Positions 24,571-38,219 of a stretch of DNA of 64,000 bases are shown piece after piece. How positions within the stretch are numbered: position 1 is the first letter of the stretch; each line of letters begins with the position of its first letter. The notes below the pieces were generated by a model that was not told the DNA's origin, did not search any database, and saw only the letters and a list, made by a program, of their open reading frames with translations. Position numbers and translations under genes: made by a program. The stretch is from Monosporascus cannonballus (taxonomy: Eukaryota > Ascomycota > Sordariomycetes > Xylariales), in NCBI GenBank assembly GCA_004154925.1, contig QJNS01000100.1, positions 186,001-250,000 on the forward strand. The letters run 5' to 3'.

Positions 24571-25448
24571 CTATACCCTCGTTTGTGCTTTAGTCTGTGG
24601 AACAAATGCCAGAGGCCGTGGCTTACCCCACCAATCACAAGGGTTGAATCTCCAGCCCTTATTGCCAGCGGCGAACCAGTATTTGACGAGGTAGGGCATA
24701 ACCCATGGCAGGGGAGGGAAGGGATTGCCACCTTCATAGGTTTTATCGGCGCATCCAAGTACACACGGGAAAACATCGTACTGGAAATGTTGGGTTAGAA
24801 GTCTTTGGAGCTCTGTCAAAAGGGGGAAGGAGGAGGAGTGGGGGGAAGTGGGGGAGGGTATCTTACCAACATGCCGATATTCCCTGTTTGCTTGGCAACG
24901 TTCTCCGCTTGGTCCCACGTCTTTTTCAGGCCCAGGCTATCCAAATCCTTCAGCTCCAACAAGACATCAATTTCAGCGTACAAGTGATCCGTCAACTCCT
25001 TGCTGAACGAGTCTATGATGTCTTTCATGCCATCCTCCCAACAATATTCTTCGGGTTTCGTAGCCGAACAATATCCCAGCAGCCTCTCCATACCAGAGTG
25101 GAACAGTTCATGTTGATGTCTCGGGTCGTCCATTAGACCAGGTCTGCCGCTAAACTTTTCCATTTCTGGAAAAATGAACGATTCCTCCACCCAGTGGTGA
25201 TGGTTCACCATTTTGACCCATGAATGGACATAGAACAGCAAGTCTTTTACATCGCTTGCTTTATAGCCTTCGTCGGAAAAAGTGGGCACGTAGGGGGCTT
25301 GTTGGATAATGGCATTGAGCCCTCGAATGATGACGTTATGGGCGCTCGCCATTTCAGAGGCGACGCGCACGTAGGAATGACCATCCTGACTTACAATTAG
25401 CAGCTGCAGTGAGCTTAGCTTGGTATCTTGTGGATAAGGAACGGACAT
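24571..25448 (-). CDS. haemerythrin-like HHE domain protein, 273 aa
   Basis: Two exons (25448-24867 and 24810-24571) join in phase to 274 codons; the 56-bp intron has GTAAGA at its start and ends CAGAG. The protein has the four-helix HHE cation-binding pattern. His37 is in helix 1, H-H-H-W-V-E-E (83-89) in helix 2, H111-Q-H113-E-L-F-H117 in helix 3, and H155-L-Y-A-E159 in helix 4. These residues can hold a di-iron centre. The C-terminal WRFNPCDWWGKPRPLAF is a conserved tail of the fungal members. In other organisms such proteins bind oxygen, sense iron or redox state, or handle iron; the fungal group is not assigned a reaction. No signal peptide is seen, so it is probably cytosolic. It is not clearly part of the terpene cluster. 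Confidence 0.88.
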
Positions 25449-26066
25449 TCAGGCGCTTCGATGGGTTTGCGATGAGGTGGAAAGGCTCGTCAGCCCATGG
25501 GGCGTCGGATGGTTTCGTGGTCATCTCCTGAGCGACTTCTTGTGGTGATTGAACTGTAGACTGGAATGCAAGAGGTGGTTGGCAAATTGTCAGTCCAGTC
25601 GGTTGATCAATTCACAGAGGGGGAATATATGTAACTGCGAACGACCTAAGCACCAGGCTCAAGAATGAAGTTGAAATAAGCTGACTTAAGGGGGTCGAAG
25701 ATTTGAAAATACCGATCTCGAGCCTTGTTACAGACACTCCCCCCAGCGTCTTTGGGGCAATATTTTGATTGGATTAGACCCGAATGCATATGCATATATG
25801 CATGCTTATAACAGCCTCTTGGCACTTAACGCTAATTCAGCGATGGGCCACATCTTTCTGGTCGAACTGTTGGTATGCAGGGTTACCGCCATGCAGTTGC
25901 TTCCAGATAGGAGTTGAGGTTCTTTGTGACGAGGCTGCGGCTCAGCCAAACTAGACCTTACATTCTGCATTTCCGCAGGTGTAACATTGGCTGCATAACG
26001 ACAGTCGCCGTTGTAACATCGATAGAGAAAAACAGGGAATAAAATGATTGGTGACATGGCATCGAG
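25449..26066. other. upstream region of the HHE gene, no gene seen
   Basis: This is normal-composition sequence holding the promoter of the minus-strand HHE gene. A dyad-rich ATGCATATGCATATATGCATGC stretch lies at about 25784-25804. A minus-strand frame at 25806-26171 has no recognisable domain and overlaps the next feature, so it is not called. Confidence 0.35.
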
Positions 26067-26459
26067 ATGCACCTGGTCAACTCCTACATCTTCAAAGGCA
26101 AGGCAATAACCAACATGCCAAACCAGTACCTGTACGGCGCGTTTAAAGGATGCCATAACCGGAAACAGCACGGTAGAAAGATACCTCGCTTCTGCCCATA
26201 CAATTCAGGCGACCATCACACCATGATTTGCCCCGCGAAGCCAAGTCGCCCCACCGATGTCCGTTACAGTTGCTGGCGGTACTGTAGCCATCCAGACCAA
26301 GTTGCATTACGACGTAGCATTGACACGACTACGACCTTCAGCTTCATGAGTCGACAACTTGCCCGCTTACTATTAAATTCATTGTTGGCCATGCCCATAT
26401 CAAATAGTTTCGTGAAGGAATGGGATGCATATAACAGCTCTTGGCGGTCCAGTAGTTGA
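26067..26459 (+). pseudogene. possible retroelement relic: Cys/His cluster plus retropepsin-like motif
   Basis: An ATG-initiated frame of 130 codons sits in non-RIP sequence. A Cys/His-rich part (CHNRK... then CPYNSGDHHTMICP) resembles a Gag zinc-binding segment. It is followed by SIDTTTTFSFMSRQLARLLL, which lines up with the active-site region of retroviral-type aspartic proteases (typically D-T/S-G-A-T..SFIS..LA..L). The catalytic D-T-G is D86-T-T here, so the protease would be dead. It may be a fragment of an old element or a host gene derived from one. The match is by eye and the evidence is modest. The sequence up to 26728 holds nothing else I can support. Confidence 0.35.
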
Positions 26460-26728
26460 GCTGGATGGCTTATCTCGTGGTAATTCGCCACAAATGTACG
26501 CTGCTGTACTTACTTGATCTTGTCTTCGGTGATCTTTACCCCACAGCAAATACCTGGAAGGCGAAGGGGGAAAGGCAGGTTCCAAAGTTCCCTACTTTGT
26601 TGGTCGGATAATTATCTTCCTGTGTAAAGCTAGGTGTTGCACTACAAACAGGCGTCTACATCTCCGTGTGTTAGAACCTGCAACCTGTTGGTTCTTTTCC
26701 GAAAAGAACGCCGCGAATTTAAGGTGAA

Positions 26729-28146
26729 ATGGCTACAGCTGTGGCCCCGCCGCTTACACCAAGCCAGATTACCAGTATAGACGAGGATAGAGGACCTACA
26801 GTGACAATAGTCACGTCGATACTAATTGTCCTCTCGACCGCTTCAGTCTTCCTTCGCTTCGTTGCTAGAACCAGCCGCCGGATGAAATATGGTCTTGATG
26901 ATTGGTTGTCTCTTGGAGCGCTGGTACGCATTCCGGCATCCTCGCTACTAATTCGATACTGACGAATATTAAGACTTTCTTGATTCTATTCTGCGTCACA
27001 TGCATCATTTGTGAGTATATCCAACCTTCCTCAGCTCTGTAAAATGTTCTAACTATGTTGTAACAGCTGTTCCGTATGGTATGGGGCGACACATCTGGGC
27101 GGCTGATCCAGCCATAGCCTGGAAGATCCTACAGGTAAAGCGGGTTTGCTGATGTCAACCTACCAGAGCTAACTATGAATACAGATCGGATATTTTAATG
27201 CGCTCATCTATATGACTGTTCACTGGTTGATTAAAATGACTATTCTCGCCTTTTACCGGCGGGTGTTTACCCTCAATGTTACATGGTTTAAATATTCAGT
27301 CTACGGCACCGCTGTTTATACTAGCGGATGGTTCATTGGATGCGTTTTCGCGGCCATGTTTCAATGGTAGTTATATTCAAGAGTCAAAACGAATACATGC
27401 ACTAATGAGACACAGTTTTCCCCCAGCGTACTTCTGGGAGCAGTACGACCCTTCACTGGACCCGCCACCTGAGGGATCATGCGGAGTAGACAATCCCGCT
27501 CTTGTCATATCTTCGGCAGCGTTGAATACTGTTGGAGATATCCTCGTCTTTGCGTTGCCGCTCGCCATGTTATGGCAGTTGAACCTGAGACGATCGCACA
27601 AGATTGTATTGATAGCGTTGTTTACAACGGGAGCCTTGTAAGTCCTCGGAGCCGTAGGGTTGGATCTCGTGTCCCGCTCACATCTTCAGTGCTATTGCCG
27701 CCGGCATCATACGTTTAACTCGATCACTATCCGCTATTGAGTTAAACGCGGATACGACTTGGATTAGCGCAGATATCTATCTGTGGACGGCGATCGAGGC
27801 TGCTGTTGGCCTGATTTGCGCATGCTTGCCTATTACAAGGCCCCTCTGGGGTCGAGCCAAGGAGAGATTATCATCCTATCTTTCCGATTGGACACATCGA
27901 AGTTTGCTTCGGGACATAACTGACCATTCGTCCAAGTGGACTCCGGCGCCTGAAGGTATTCCCCCAAGCATCACCAATTGCGAGAATGGCGGATCTATGT
28001 CCAATCTTCAACAGAAACCTCAGGACCACCAAGGGATACTGAGAATCGATGAGTACTCTCTCGAAAGCTACCCAAGAATTGAAGGACCCCCATTCGACAA
28101 TAGCTTTCTTCCTGGGACAGTGACGAAAGCTACTAGCGATGTATAG
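26729..28146 (+). CDS. Pth11-type seven-transmembrane receptor (fungal rhodopsin-like domain), 386 aa
   Basis: Six exons (26729-26923, 26974-27010, 27067-27134, 27185-27366, 27416-27637, 27690-28146) join in frame to 387 codons. The introns are short (about 49-56 bp). Seven hydrophobic helices are visible: about residues 24-46, 58-78, 101-125, 137-158, 191-212, 218-243 and 264-283. Conserved family features include SVPYGMGRHIW in the first outer loop, W-L-I-K-M in helix 3, and CGVDNPALVISSAALNTVGD in helix 5. The acidic/serine-rich C-terminal tail of about 95 residues is cytosolic. The family (Pth11-like, also called integral membrane protein or fungal rhodopsin domain) includes plasma-membrane sensors of surface cues in plant pathogens. 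It lacks an N-terminal CFEM domain. The stop codon lies only 32 bp before the LTR of element E, so the 3' UTR must run into that LTR. Confidence 0.9.
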
Positions 28147-28178
28147 ATGGTGCTTATACATATCCATACGGGGATATG

Positions 28179-28384
28179 TGTCAGGGAAAAAGGTAAAGTA
28201 CGGAGTGAAAGGCAGAAGAAGCAGCCCAGCAGGTGGTTCATAGTATGGGTAATGAATAGATGACCATTAATACCTGCCCTTTTCTAATTATTCGGGGGCG
28301 AAGCCCCTTTATATATACATAAACTAGAACCAAACTGGTAGGTCGCTGGGCCTCGGAAAGGGGGCCGTACTTTGGTATCTGACA
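28179..28384 (-). repeat. left LTR of element E
   Basis: A 206-bp LTR with ends TGTCAG...CTGACA. It aligns over its full length with 62862-63068. The outer (left) half is nearly unmutated. The inner half carries changes such as CTGGAGCC to CTAGAACC and CGCACC to CGTACT, typical of RIP. It begins 32 bp after the stop codon of the receptor gene. Confidence 0.85.
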
Positions 28385-31300
28385 AAGTTACCCTTTTTAC
28401 TATGTTCCTGTCCTTAAAAACATTATTAAAGGTTTACGGAAAGGGGGTCGAAAAAAAAATAACCGGTAATTGGTAATAATTTTTATAAATAAAAATATCG
28501 TAGAATAAAATGTTAATATAATATAAAATATTTTTTAAAATACTTAATTATTTTAACATAAATTATTATTTAAATTTTAATTTTTTATTTTTTAATAATA
28601 ATAATAATAATCATAATAATCATAATATATTTTCTTATATTATATTATAATGTTATTATTTTAATATTATATATTAATAATTATTAAGTATTATATTTAT
28701 TTATATATATAATAAATATAAATTATTTTATATTTTTTTATTTAAAACATTTATTACGGTATAATAAATAAATAAAAAATATACCGGGTAATATAATTTT
28801 TAATGGTTTCGAATAAATATAGTTATTATAATATTTAAAATAAACTTTATATATTTATATATTTATATATATAATATATTATTATGAATTTTATTATAAT
28901 AATAATTATTAATTTGAAAATATTTAACGTAAAGTATTTAATTTTTATTTTTTATAATATTAATATTATAATTATAATTTAATTTAAAAATTATTATTAA
29001 TTAAATATGATAAATTATTAAGGTAATTAAAATAACCGTAAAAAAGTTTTATAAGACAAAAAAATCATTATTATTATATATATTATTAAAAAGGTAAAGG
29101 TTATTGCCGTTATTATAGCGGAATGATAAAAAAATAAACGTTTTATTATTAAACGTTTGGCCGTTACTGCTAAAAAATCGTTAAGGCGGTTGACGACGCG
29201 ACCGGCTACCTTACCGAACTTATAATTATGCAAAAATATACCGCCGACGCCCTCGAAAATATTTTAAAAAAATTAGCCATCTTTTAGAAATTTTATCGCA
29301 AAATCGTATATATTTTTATAACTAGCTATTAATAATATTATAACCGCTAATTCGTTATTACTTAAAATGCCAATATCTTTTAGGTATTTTTTTTTATAAA
29401 AATTTGATTTTCTTATTTAAAAATTAAAAAAAAACGAAAATTTAAAAAAGGAATAAAAAATTACTATTAAGTTATTATATAATTTTATCGTTTTTTTAAT
29501 CTTTTAAGTTTTCAAATACCCGCCCGGCATAATGCCGGAACTTTATTAATAATTAATAACTTATTACCTAGATAAATAAAATTTTTATTTTTATTTTATT
29601 TTATTTTTAAATCTTTTTATTTTTTTTGTATTTCTGTTTTATCTTTTTATTTATATTATTTAAAAATTGTTATAAATTATTTTTGTTATTATATTTTTTA
29701 ACGTATTAAATATTACTTATTATAATCATTCCTTTTATAATTAAAAAGTCTTTTAATTTTAAATACGTTATTTTTTTCCGGTTTTACTTTTTATTTAATT
29801 AATATTTTGTTATCCTTAAAATGGATTATTTTAATAAACTTATTAAAAATATATTATAAATTTTATACAATTTTGGGAATTTTAATATGTAAATTAAATG
29901 ATAATAATTTATTACTTTCTTTATTTGGAAAAATCTTAAATATTTATTTATAATGTTTTTATAAAAATATTATTAATTAATATTTTATGCCGAAAAAAAC
30001 TAATTATTTTATTTTGTATAATTATTATATATATTCCCGGTTATATTATTGGCATATTATTAATTATTCCTTTTTAAAAAGCGGATTATGGTTTATTTAT
30101 TTATTTATAATTTTTTCAGTTTTTTCGATATTCTTTTTATGTTAACTTTTATTAATTCCTATACGAAATTAACGGGTTCTTACGGTTAATAATTATATAA
30201 TACGTAAATTAAGATTTGCTTATAAACCAAATATACCGATATATTATATATTTATTCCGTTAATAAAACCTTTTTTATGTAATTATTTTATTTATAATTA
30301 TAAAAAACTTATAAATAATATTTAAAGTTTTAATTGTATTTTTCCGTTTAATTATTTATTTATAAATAAAAAATTATATTTAATTGTTTTTATATTATTA
30401 ATTAATGGTATAACTTTATTTAAAAATGGCTAATAAATAATAAGACTTTAATTAATATAATATTATTAAATAAACTAAAACAAAAAAATAAATAAATAAA
30501 GGTTTGCCAGTTTGTTTATAATAAAATGTTTAATTATTAAAATATAAATAACATATTTAATAAACCGATTTATTATTATTAAAATATTATAACGTTATTT
30601 TTTTCTTTTCAAATTAAAAGTCCGGCAAATTAATAGTAAAATTTACCGAAATTTCTTAAAAAGAATTATAAATATTTATAAAGATCTTAATTCGCCATAA
30701 TGTAAATAATATTTATTTTTTGTTTATTAATAAACTGTATACGTTATTACATATTTCTTTATATTCTTTTTTATATATTCTTAAAAATAATTAATATTTA
30801 ATTTCTTAACGGTTTTAAAAACCTCTTAATACTTTACTATTATGTTATTATAGGTATTCCGTATTAGCTTTTTTCGTAACGGGTAATTTTCGAGTAAATA
30901 AATTTATTTTTCAAACCGTAATAAGAAATCTTTATTTATTTGCCAAATATATTTTGTAATAGCCTATTTATTACGGCGTTATTTTTATATTAATAATTTT
31001 ACAAAATTAATTTTTTGCTAAGTTATTCGCATGAAATTTACGATAAGTTTTTTTTTAATTTATTTTGGTCCTTTAGTACAGCCAGTATTAAAACGTATTT
31101 TTTTCCTAGGCTATTTTTAGATAACCGTTTACCTGTTAACAGCCAGGAACTTTTATTATTTTAATACTTATTGTCTAAGGCCTTATAGATATTATTCTGA
31201 ATTTTCTCAGGAAATAGGATAAAATCTATTTATTTATCTTTTGTTTCGCAAATACGTCCTTTAGATCTAGACGTTTTAATATCCCATTTGTCGGATTTTA

Positions 31301-32357
31301 CCGGCTTTCCCTATAATAAATTTCGAAATCGAGATTAGTTAATTATTTCATTTAACTTACTTATTTTATGTTCGGCTTAAATTTAGATATTAGATATTTG
31401 TAATTTAAGTAATCCGTAATTACTTAAATAATCTGATGTAAATAAAATAAATAATGACGTTATTATTTAAAAATTTGATTAATTATTAACAGCTTATTAT
31501 CTGGGGTATATTAACGTAATTCCACCTTTTTTAATTTTCGAAATATAAATATTATTAGGTACTAGCGATTACCGTATTATTATAAAAATACCGCGTTAAT
31601 AGCGAAATTCGAAACGTTAATTTCCAGCTCAATCATTAATTAAAGGTTAAAGTAACAAAATAAAAGTACGTTTGTAAAAAGTATTTTTAATATTTTAAAC
31701 GCAAATAAGTTATTATTTTCCAGTTTAATCTTTGCCGGCTGAGTTTTTTAAAATAAGTTTATTAAAAGAGCCGTAACTTTTAAATAACCCCTAATAAATT
31801 TTTTATAAAAACTTACGAAGCCCAAAAAGATTTAAACGTTATAAATATTATTGAACTCCGGTTATTCCTGGATTGCCTTAACTTTTTTAAAATCTATATT
31901 AATATTTTGCGAATTAACGACGAAACTTAAAAATGTTATTTTTTTTATATGGAAAATGTATTTTTCGGAATTCGCGTAAAACCTTTATTACCGTAAACGT
32001 TTTAATATGTTGCGAATATACTTTAAATAATCCGTTTCGTTTTTCGAATAAATAGAAATATCGTTTAGATATATAATGTAAATTATATCCATTAACCTTA
32101 TTAATGCGTAGTTAATATAATTCTAGAAAAACGCCGGAACGTTAACGAATCCGAATAATATTACCAGGTACTTAAAATAATTGTATTTCGTACGAAAAAT
32201 TATCTTTTATTCGTTTTTCGCTTTAATACGTAATCGGTAATACGTATCCTTTAGGTCTAATTTGGTATATACCTTTACGTTTAATAACCTATTTAATATT
32301 TTATTAACTAGTAATAATACCGTCCCGTTTTTTAAGGTAATTTTATTAAGCCCCCGG
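28385..32357 (-). mobile_element. element E internal part (3' pol region)
   Basis: It is very AT-rich and heavily RIP-mutated. The RT core is on the minus strand at about 31950-32357. RNase H and integrase should lie to the left but are too decayed to place. A short ATAATAATCATAAT-type microsatellite lies near 28598-28627. Confidence 0.55.
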
Positions 32358-32766
32358 TGTCACGACCTGACAAGCTCAGGCCTACGGAAACGGTTACAAT
32401 AAGGATGACACGACCCACCTTACAAGTTACGTAACTAGAAATAATCATTAACGGGTTAATAATCACTTCAGAACAATCACGATCAAAAATGATCATAATT
32501 ACCATACCAGAAGTAATCGGTGGTAATCGCCAATAAAAAACAAAAAGGATATATACGTTCGTTATTTTCATAATTTAAATAATACCAGTTTATAATATTT
32601 ATTAATATTAATCGTTTATAATTAATAATTCGTTACCTAAAACGCCCTTAATATTACGAAACGTAATACGTTATTATATCTATTACTTAGATTTCTATAA
32701 TATTCCTATTAACATAAACCCGTCGATTTAAGGTTTAATAATTGGTTAAACCGTTTAACCGTTATA
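32358..32766 (+). repeat. left LTR of element D
   Basis: It begins TGTCACGACCTGACAAGC and ends CCGTTATA. It is 409 bp, the same length as the right LTR and as the solo LTR at 53186-53594. It is only partly RIP-mutated. Confidence 0.85.
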
Positions 32767-35700
32767 CGTTATAAGCTTTTGTTTAATAATACCGTTAAAT
32801 TTTGAGCAATATCGCCAACATTATATTTACCAATAAACAACCCGAATAACCTATTTACCGGATCTTTAAAGACCCTAATACCGGAATAAAATCTAAAGAG
32901 GAAAAAAAGTAGTTTTGCTTTTTTCGAAAAGAAGTTCTTCGACGCCTAGATATTATAAACGAACGTATCCTTCAGCTAAAATAAAACAAAAATGATTTTA
33001 TTACGTTTTTCTAAATTGCCCATAAAAAGTTCGAAAAAAAAAAGGCTCCCGAAATTAAAAAACCCTTTCGGTCGAACTAGGTTATTTAGCTAAATTCTAC
33101 TAAGGAACCAGAAAAAATTTTTAAATCCCTTAAACCGGAACCTTTTAATAAAATTTCTATTAAATTATAATTATTTTTAACCTAATGCCGAACATATTTT
33201 AAGTATTTTCTTATTTAACTTATTACGTTTATTTTACGAATTAAGTTCGTAGTTAAATAATTTACCGGAAACGTAATTATTTGGTTTAAGCCGGCCATAA
33301 AAAAATACGTTATTTTGCCAGTCGAAAAACGAAACCTAAAAATAATGCAAATTTATAATAATTATAAATAATTCGAATAAATATTAACGAAAGTATTCGG
33401 AATAATAAATAAAAAAATAAAAATTAAAATATAAATCCAATAATTACGATAAAAAGGATCGGCATCTAAATACAGTAATATACTTATTTAATTAACATCT
33501 AAACTAAATTAAGAACAAAAAATATTAATGGCAAAGTTTTTCGACGGCCTAAAAAAAATATAAAAATTTTTTTCAAATTAAACCGACCTAATTATTTATT
33601 AAATTATATTATTATAATAATTAAGATTAATAATTAATAATATGTTTAACGTACAAAAAATATTAAAGGAAAACATAATAATAAATTTCGGCATACGGCT
33701 AATATTAGCGTTTTTCGGCGCAATAATACTTTTTACGGTATTAAACCGGGCCTTATAAAATTAAAAGCTATTTATAAAAAAAACTGGAACCAGATTAAAT
33801 ATTATAATTACGGAAAAAAAAGGCATAAGGCCTATAAATACCCTTTACCTAAAAAGTTACGAAAAAATAACTAAAAACTTATATCCGAAAAATAATTTAA
33901 AAAAAATCCAAAAAAAATAAACTTATTAACATAATTTGACTTAAATACATACCAGGCCCCCTATAACAAGAAATGCAATAAAAGATACGAAAAGCCAAAA
34001 ACCTGGCTTAGTAAGCAATTAAGGAAAAACGGAATATCTTTAAAAAATAGCTAAAAAAACATTAGGGCTAAATAAAAAAAAATTTATCTTAGAACTTTTA
34101 ATCGATACGGCAGGATATATACTATTTAGTGCAAACGACAAAATTACCTTGCCTATAAAAAGTAAAAACGATATATTTATAATAAAATTACCTAAATATA
34201 TTATAAGGAATTTAACTTTCCTAACAAAACGGAAAATAATAAAAATAACAAATAATAATATCGATATTTTCGATCCATAACCCTTAAAAATAATTTTTTT
34301 TAATTAGTTATAATAAAAAATTAATCAGAAAAAAAATGATGGCCGTAAGAAAACCCTTTTTATCATTATAAGTAATACGATTACCAAATAAAAAAAAATT
34401 AATCCAACGTATGGTAAAAAGATATTGCCAGAAAATTATTACGGATTTTTATTTCCAGTTAGTATTTACCATAGATCTTAATAAACGATAAGCCTTAAAG
34501 GAAAAAATTTAACGATTTATACAAAATTTCCAGTAAAAAAAGGATAAAGCCCAATAAGAAACCATATGCCATATTAAGGAGTAATTTATTTAATAAGGAA
34601 AGGAATTATAGCAGAATTAGGAATAACTGATACGGTTCGAAGGAACAGTACGCCGGCAAAAACGATAAATATAGCAGCTCGACGCGTTGTACCAAGAAAT
34701 ATAAACCAGGCTTAACGGACTTAAACAAAAATTAAAAGAAAAAAATTACCTGTAAAAAAGCCGCAGAATAACAAAACTTAAAGGAATTAAAATAAATTCC
34801 CAAAAAAGGCTTTAAACGCGACGATAAAAGCCGTTAATAACTTTATTACCTTGGATATACAAATTAAAACGTATTAATATACCGTAATAATAAATTGCAA
34901 AATTATATACGGGAATTATATCGTACCGAACGTAATTAACGAACTTAAATTATTATAAAAATATAAGTTAAAACTTTATATAACGACAAACACTAAAAGT
35001 CAGGATTTCGCTTACGATAACGGAAAAATCTTATGCAAAATTAATTATTTCGAAATTTTTATTTAAAAACGATACCAAATAATTAATTTCGACGTCGTTC
35101 CATTTAGGAATTACGATATAATCTTAAAATTATTATGGATACGCCAGTACGGAGTTTTAATTAACGGAAAAATTGGTTAAATAAAATTCCTTTTACTTTT
35201 TATTAATAAATAAAAAAAAGAAATAAGATCTTAATATTTAATTAAAAATAATAACGAATGCAGGCATAAAAATACGATAAATACCTTATTATCCAAAAAA
35301 ATAAAATATAAGAAAAAAAACAGGCATTAAAGAAAAATACGACGTATTATTATTATTATTAAAGTAAAATTAAGGTAATTAAATAATAATTTAAAATAAT
35401 AACCCCAAAAATTAAAAGATCTAATTAATATGTTACCATAATATTATAAATACGAATAATTTTTCAAAAGGGAACTTAATACGAAATTATTAAAATATAA
35501 CGAATAAAATTATAAAATAATCCTTAAGGAAAAATCCTTAACGAAATTTTATCTTATTTATAACCTTAACGGAAACGAATTATACGCCTTTAAAAAATAC
35601 TTGGAAAATTGGTTACAAAAAGGATAAATTCGACTTTTAAAATTACTAACAAAATATCTAATATTTTTCGTACCAAAAAAAAATAAGAAATTACGACTTA

Positions 35701-38219
35701 TAGTTAATTATCGGCAACTAAATAATATTATTATCAAAAATTGAATATTATTATTTTTAATTACAGAAATAAAAAACCATTTTTATGGAACTAAATAGTT
35801 TATAGTATTTGATTTAAAAAATAAATATAACTTTATCAAAATTAAAAAAAGATACGAATAGAAAATAATTTTCAAAACAAAATACAAATTATTTAAATAT
35901 TTAATTACGCTAATAGGATTTACGAACGTACCGGCAACCTTTTAACAAATAATAAATTATGTATTACGGGAATACCTCGACGTTTTTGTTATGTGCTATC
36001 TCGACGATATTCTTATCTTTTCCAAAACGGAAAAAATATACGCAAAATACGTTTACTAAGTTCTTTAAGTTTTACAGGACGTTAAGTTATTAATTAACGC
36101 AAAAAAAAACTAGTTCCATAAGCAGAAAATAAAATACTTAAAACATATTATTACTTTAAGATATATTAGGATAAATCCAAAAAAAATCGCTGCAGTAACA
36201 AAATAATAAACGTTAACGATAATTAAAAAAGTACAAATATTTTTTAAATTCGTTAACTATTACAAGAAATTTATTCGAAATTTTAATAAAATAATTATAC
36301 CCTTAATTAACTTTACCAAAAAGGAAAAAAAATTCAAATAAACGTCAAAAACAAAAAAAACGTTCCAAAAGATTAAAAATGCAATTACCAGTAAGCTAGT
36401 ATTAATTATGTACGATTTAGTACGCCCCGTCAAACTAAAAACCGATATTTCGGATTACGCGTTAAACGCTATAATCGGATAACAGGATAATTAAGGCAAA
36501 TTATACCTTATTATATTTTTCTTATATAAATTAAAAAAAACCAAATTTAATTACGGTATTCCAGATAAAAAGTTTATGGTTATTATTATGGCATTTTGCG
36601 AATTTAGGTATTTCCTAAAGGGAAATTTGCATTAGGTTAAGGTTTATACAGATTATCAAAATTTTACCCGATTTACTACGACCAAAGAACTTATAGGACG
36701 ATAATTACGATATGCGGAAAAGTTAACGAATTTCGATTTCGTTATTATCCATAAAAAAACGTAAAAAACGGCAAAACGGACGCCTTAAATAAGTAATTAA
36801 ATTTCGAAAAAAAACTGGTTAAAGTTAACCATATAATTTTCGATACTATTACAAAAAGATATTTACGCTTACGATAAATTGCAACAATTCGGATAATACT
36901 TTTAAATATATATCAAAAAATCTAATAGTATAACGATAGTTTCCTAAAAAACCAAAAAATAAATAAAGTACAAGTTTTAAAGAAATATTAAATGGATTTG
37001 GTACGAAATATATACGAACATTAATTACATAAATATCCAGGGATCCATAAAACCTTAAAACGATTTTAACGTATATATTTTTTTCCTAAAATAAAAATAA
37101 TAATCCAGAAAATACAACGATAATATAACCTTTATAATAAAGTTAAGGCATAACGATATAAGCCCTATGGAAAATTATAACTATTATTAATTTTAAAAAA
37201 ACTATAGGATTTAATTATTATGGATTTTATTATTAAATTTCCCTTATTTAAAAATTTAGCGACAGGAATATATTATAATAATATTTTCGTTATCGTTAAT
37301 TAATTTATAAAATTTTCCTACTTTTTACCTTATTATAAAAATATTAACGTAAAACAAATAACGTACATTTTTTTCAAAAATATTTTTAGCATATACAGAT
37401 TATTAATGGAAATTATTTTAAATAAAGAATTAACTTTTGCGTTTAAATTTTAACAAAATTTTATAATACAAATAAATTTAAATTATAAATTATTTAACAT
37501 ATTTAAACCCCAAATAAATAAATAAACGGAACGATTAAATTAAATATTAAAAATATACTTACGATATTATATTAATTACGAATAAAACGATTAAGTTAAA
37601 AAACTGCTTATTACTTAATTAACTTATAATACCAGTTATTACGAAAATATCAAAATAATATTATTTAATACGAATTTCGGTTTTATTCCAAAAATTTATA
37701 AAAAAGTACGTAACGACGGTTTAATTAATATCAAAATAATTCTTATAATAAAACAATTATAATAATTATATTAAAAAATAAAAACAAAATTAAAATTTAT
37801 ATAAACCCAAATAAGCAAATATTATAATAAAAAAAAGTTAAAAGAATTAACTTTCGAAAAAAGGAAAATAATTTACCTTGTTACCAAAAATATTTAAACA
37901 AAAAAACTTGACAAAAAACTCGATTTCAAATATATCGGTCCATACAAAATTAACAAGAAAATCTTAAAAAATAATTATTAATTAGAACTTTTAACAAAAA
38001 TTAAATTCCACCTAATCTTTTACGTTTTTTTATTCGAATTAACAACAAAAATAATTAAAATATAAACGGTATAGGATAACGTAAAAATAAAAAATAAAAC
38101 GGTATACGAAATAAAGAAAATTCTCGATATACGGAAACAAAACGGATTTACCCAGTACTTAATCAAATAAAAAAAATATCCAGATTTCGAGAATACCTGG
38201 AAACCCACCAAAAATCTTA

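Noticed and set aside
28598..28630. ATAATAATCATAATCATAAT repeats as a CRISPR-like array
   Set aside because: It is a simple AT microsatellite with no regular spacers, in a eukaryotic context.
29027..29233. 68-residue hydrophobic frame in element E
   Set aside because: It lies in RIP-saturated element sequence. Its hydrophobicity follows from AT-rich codons, and no second copy was available for comparison.
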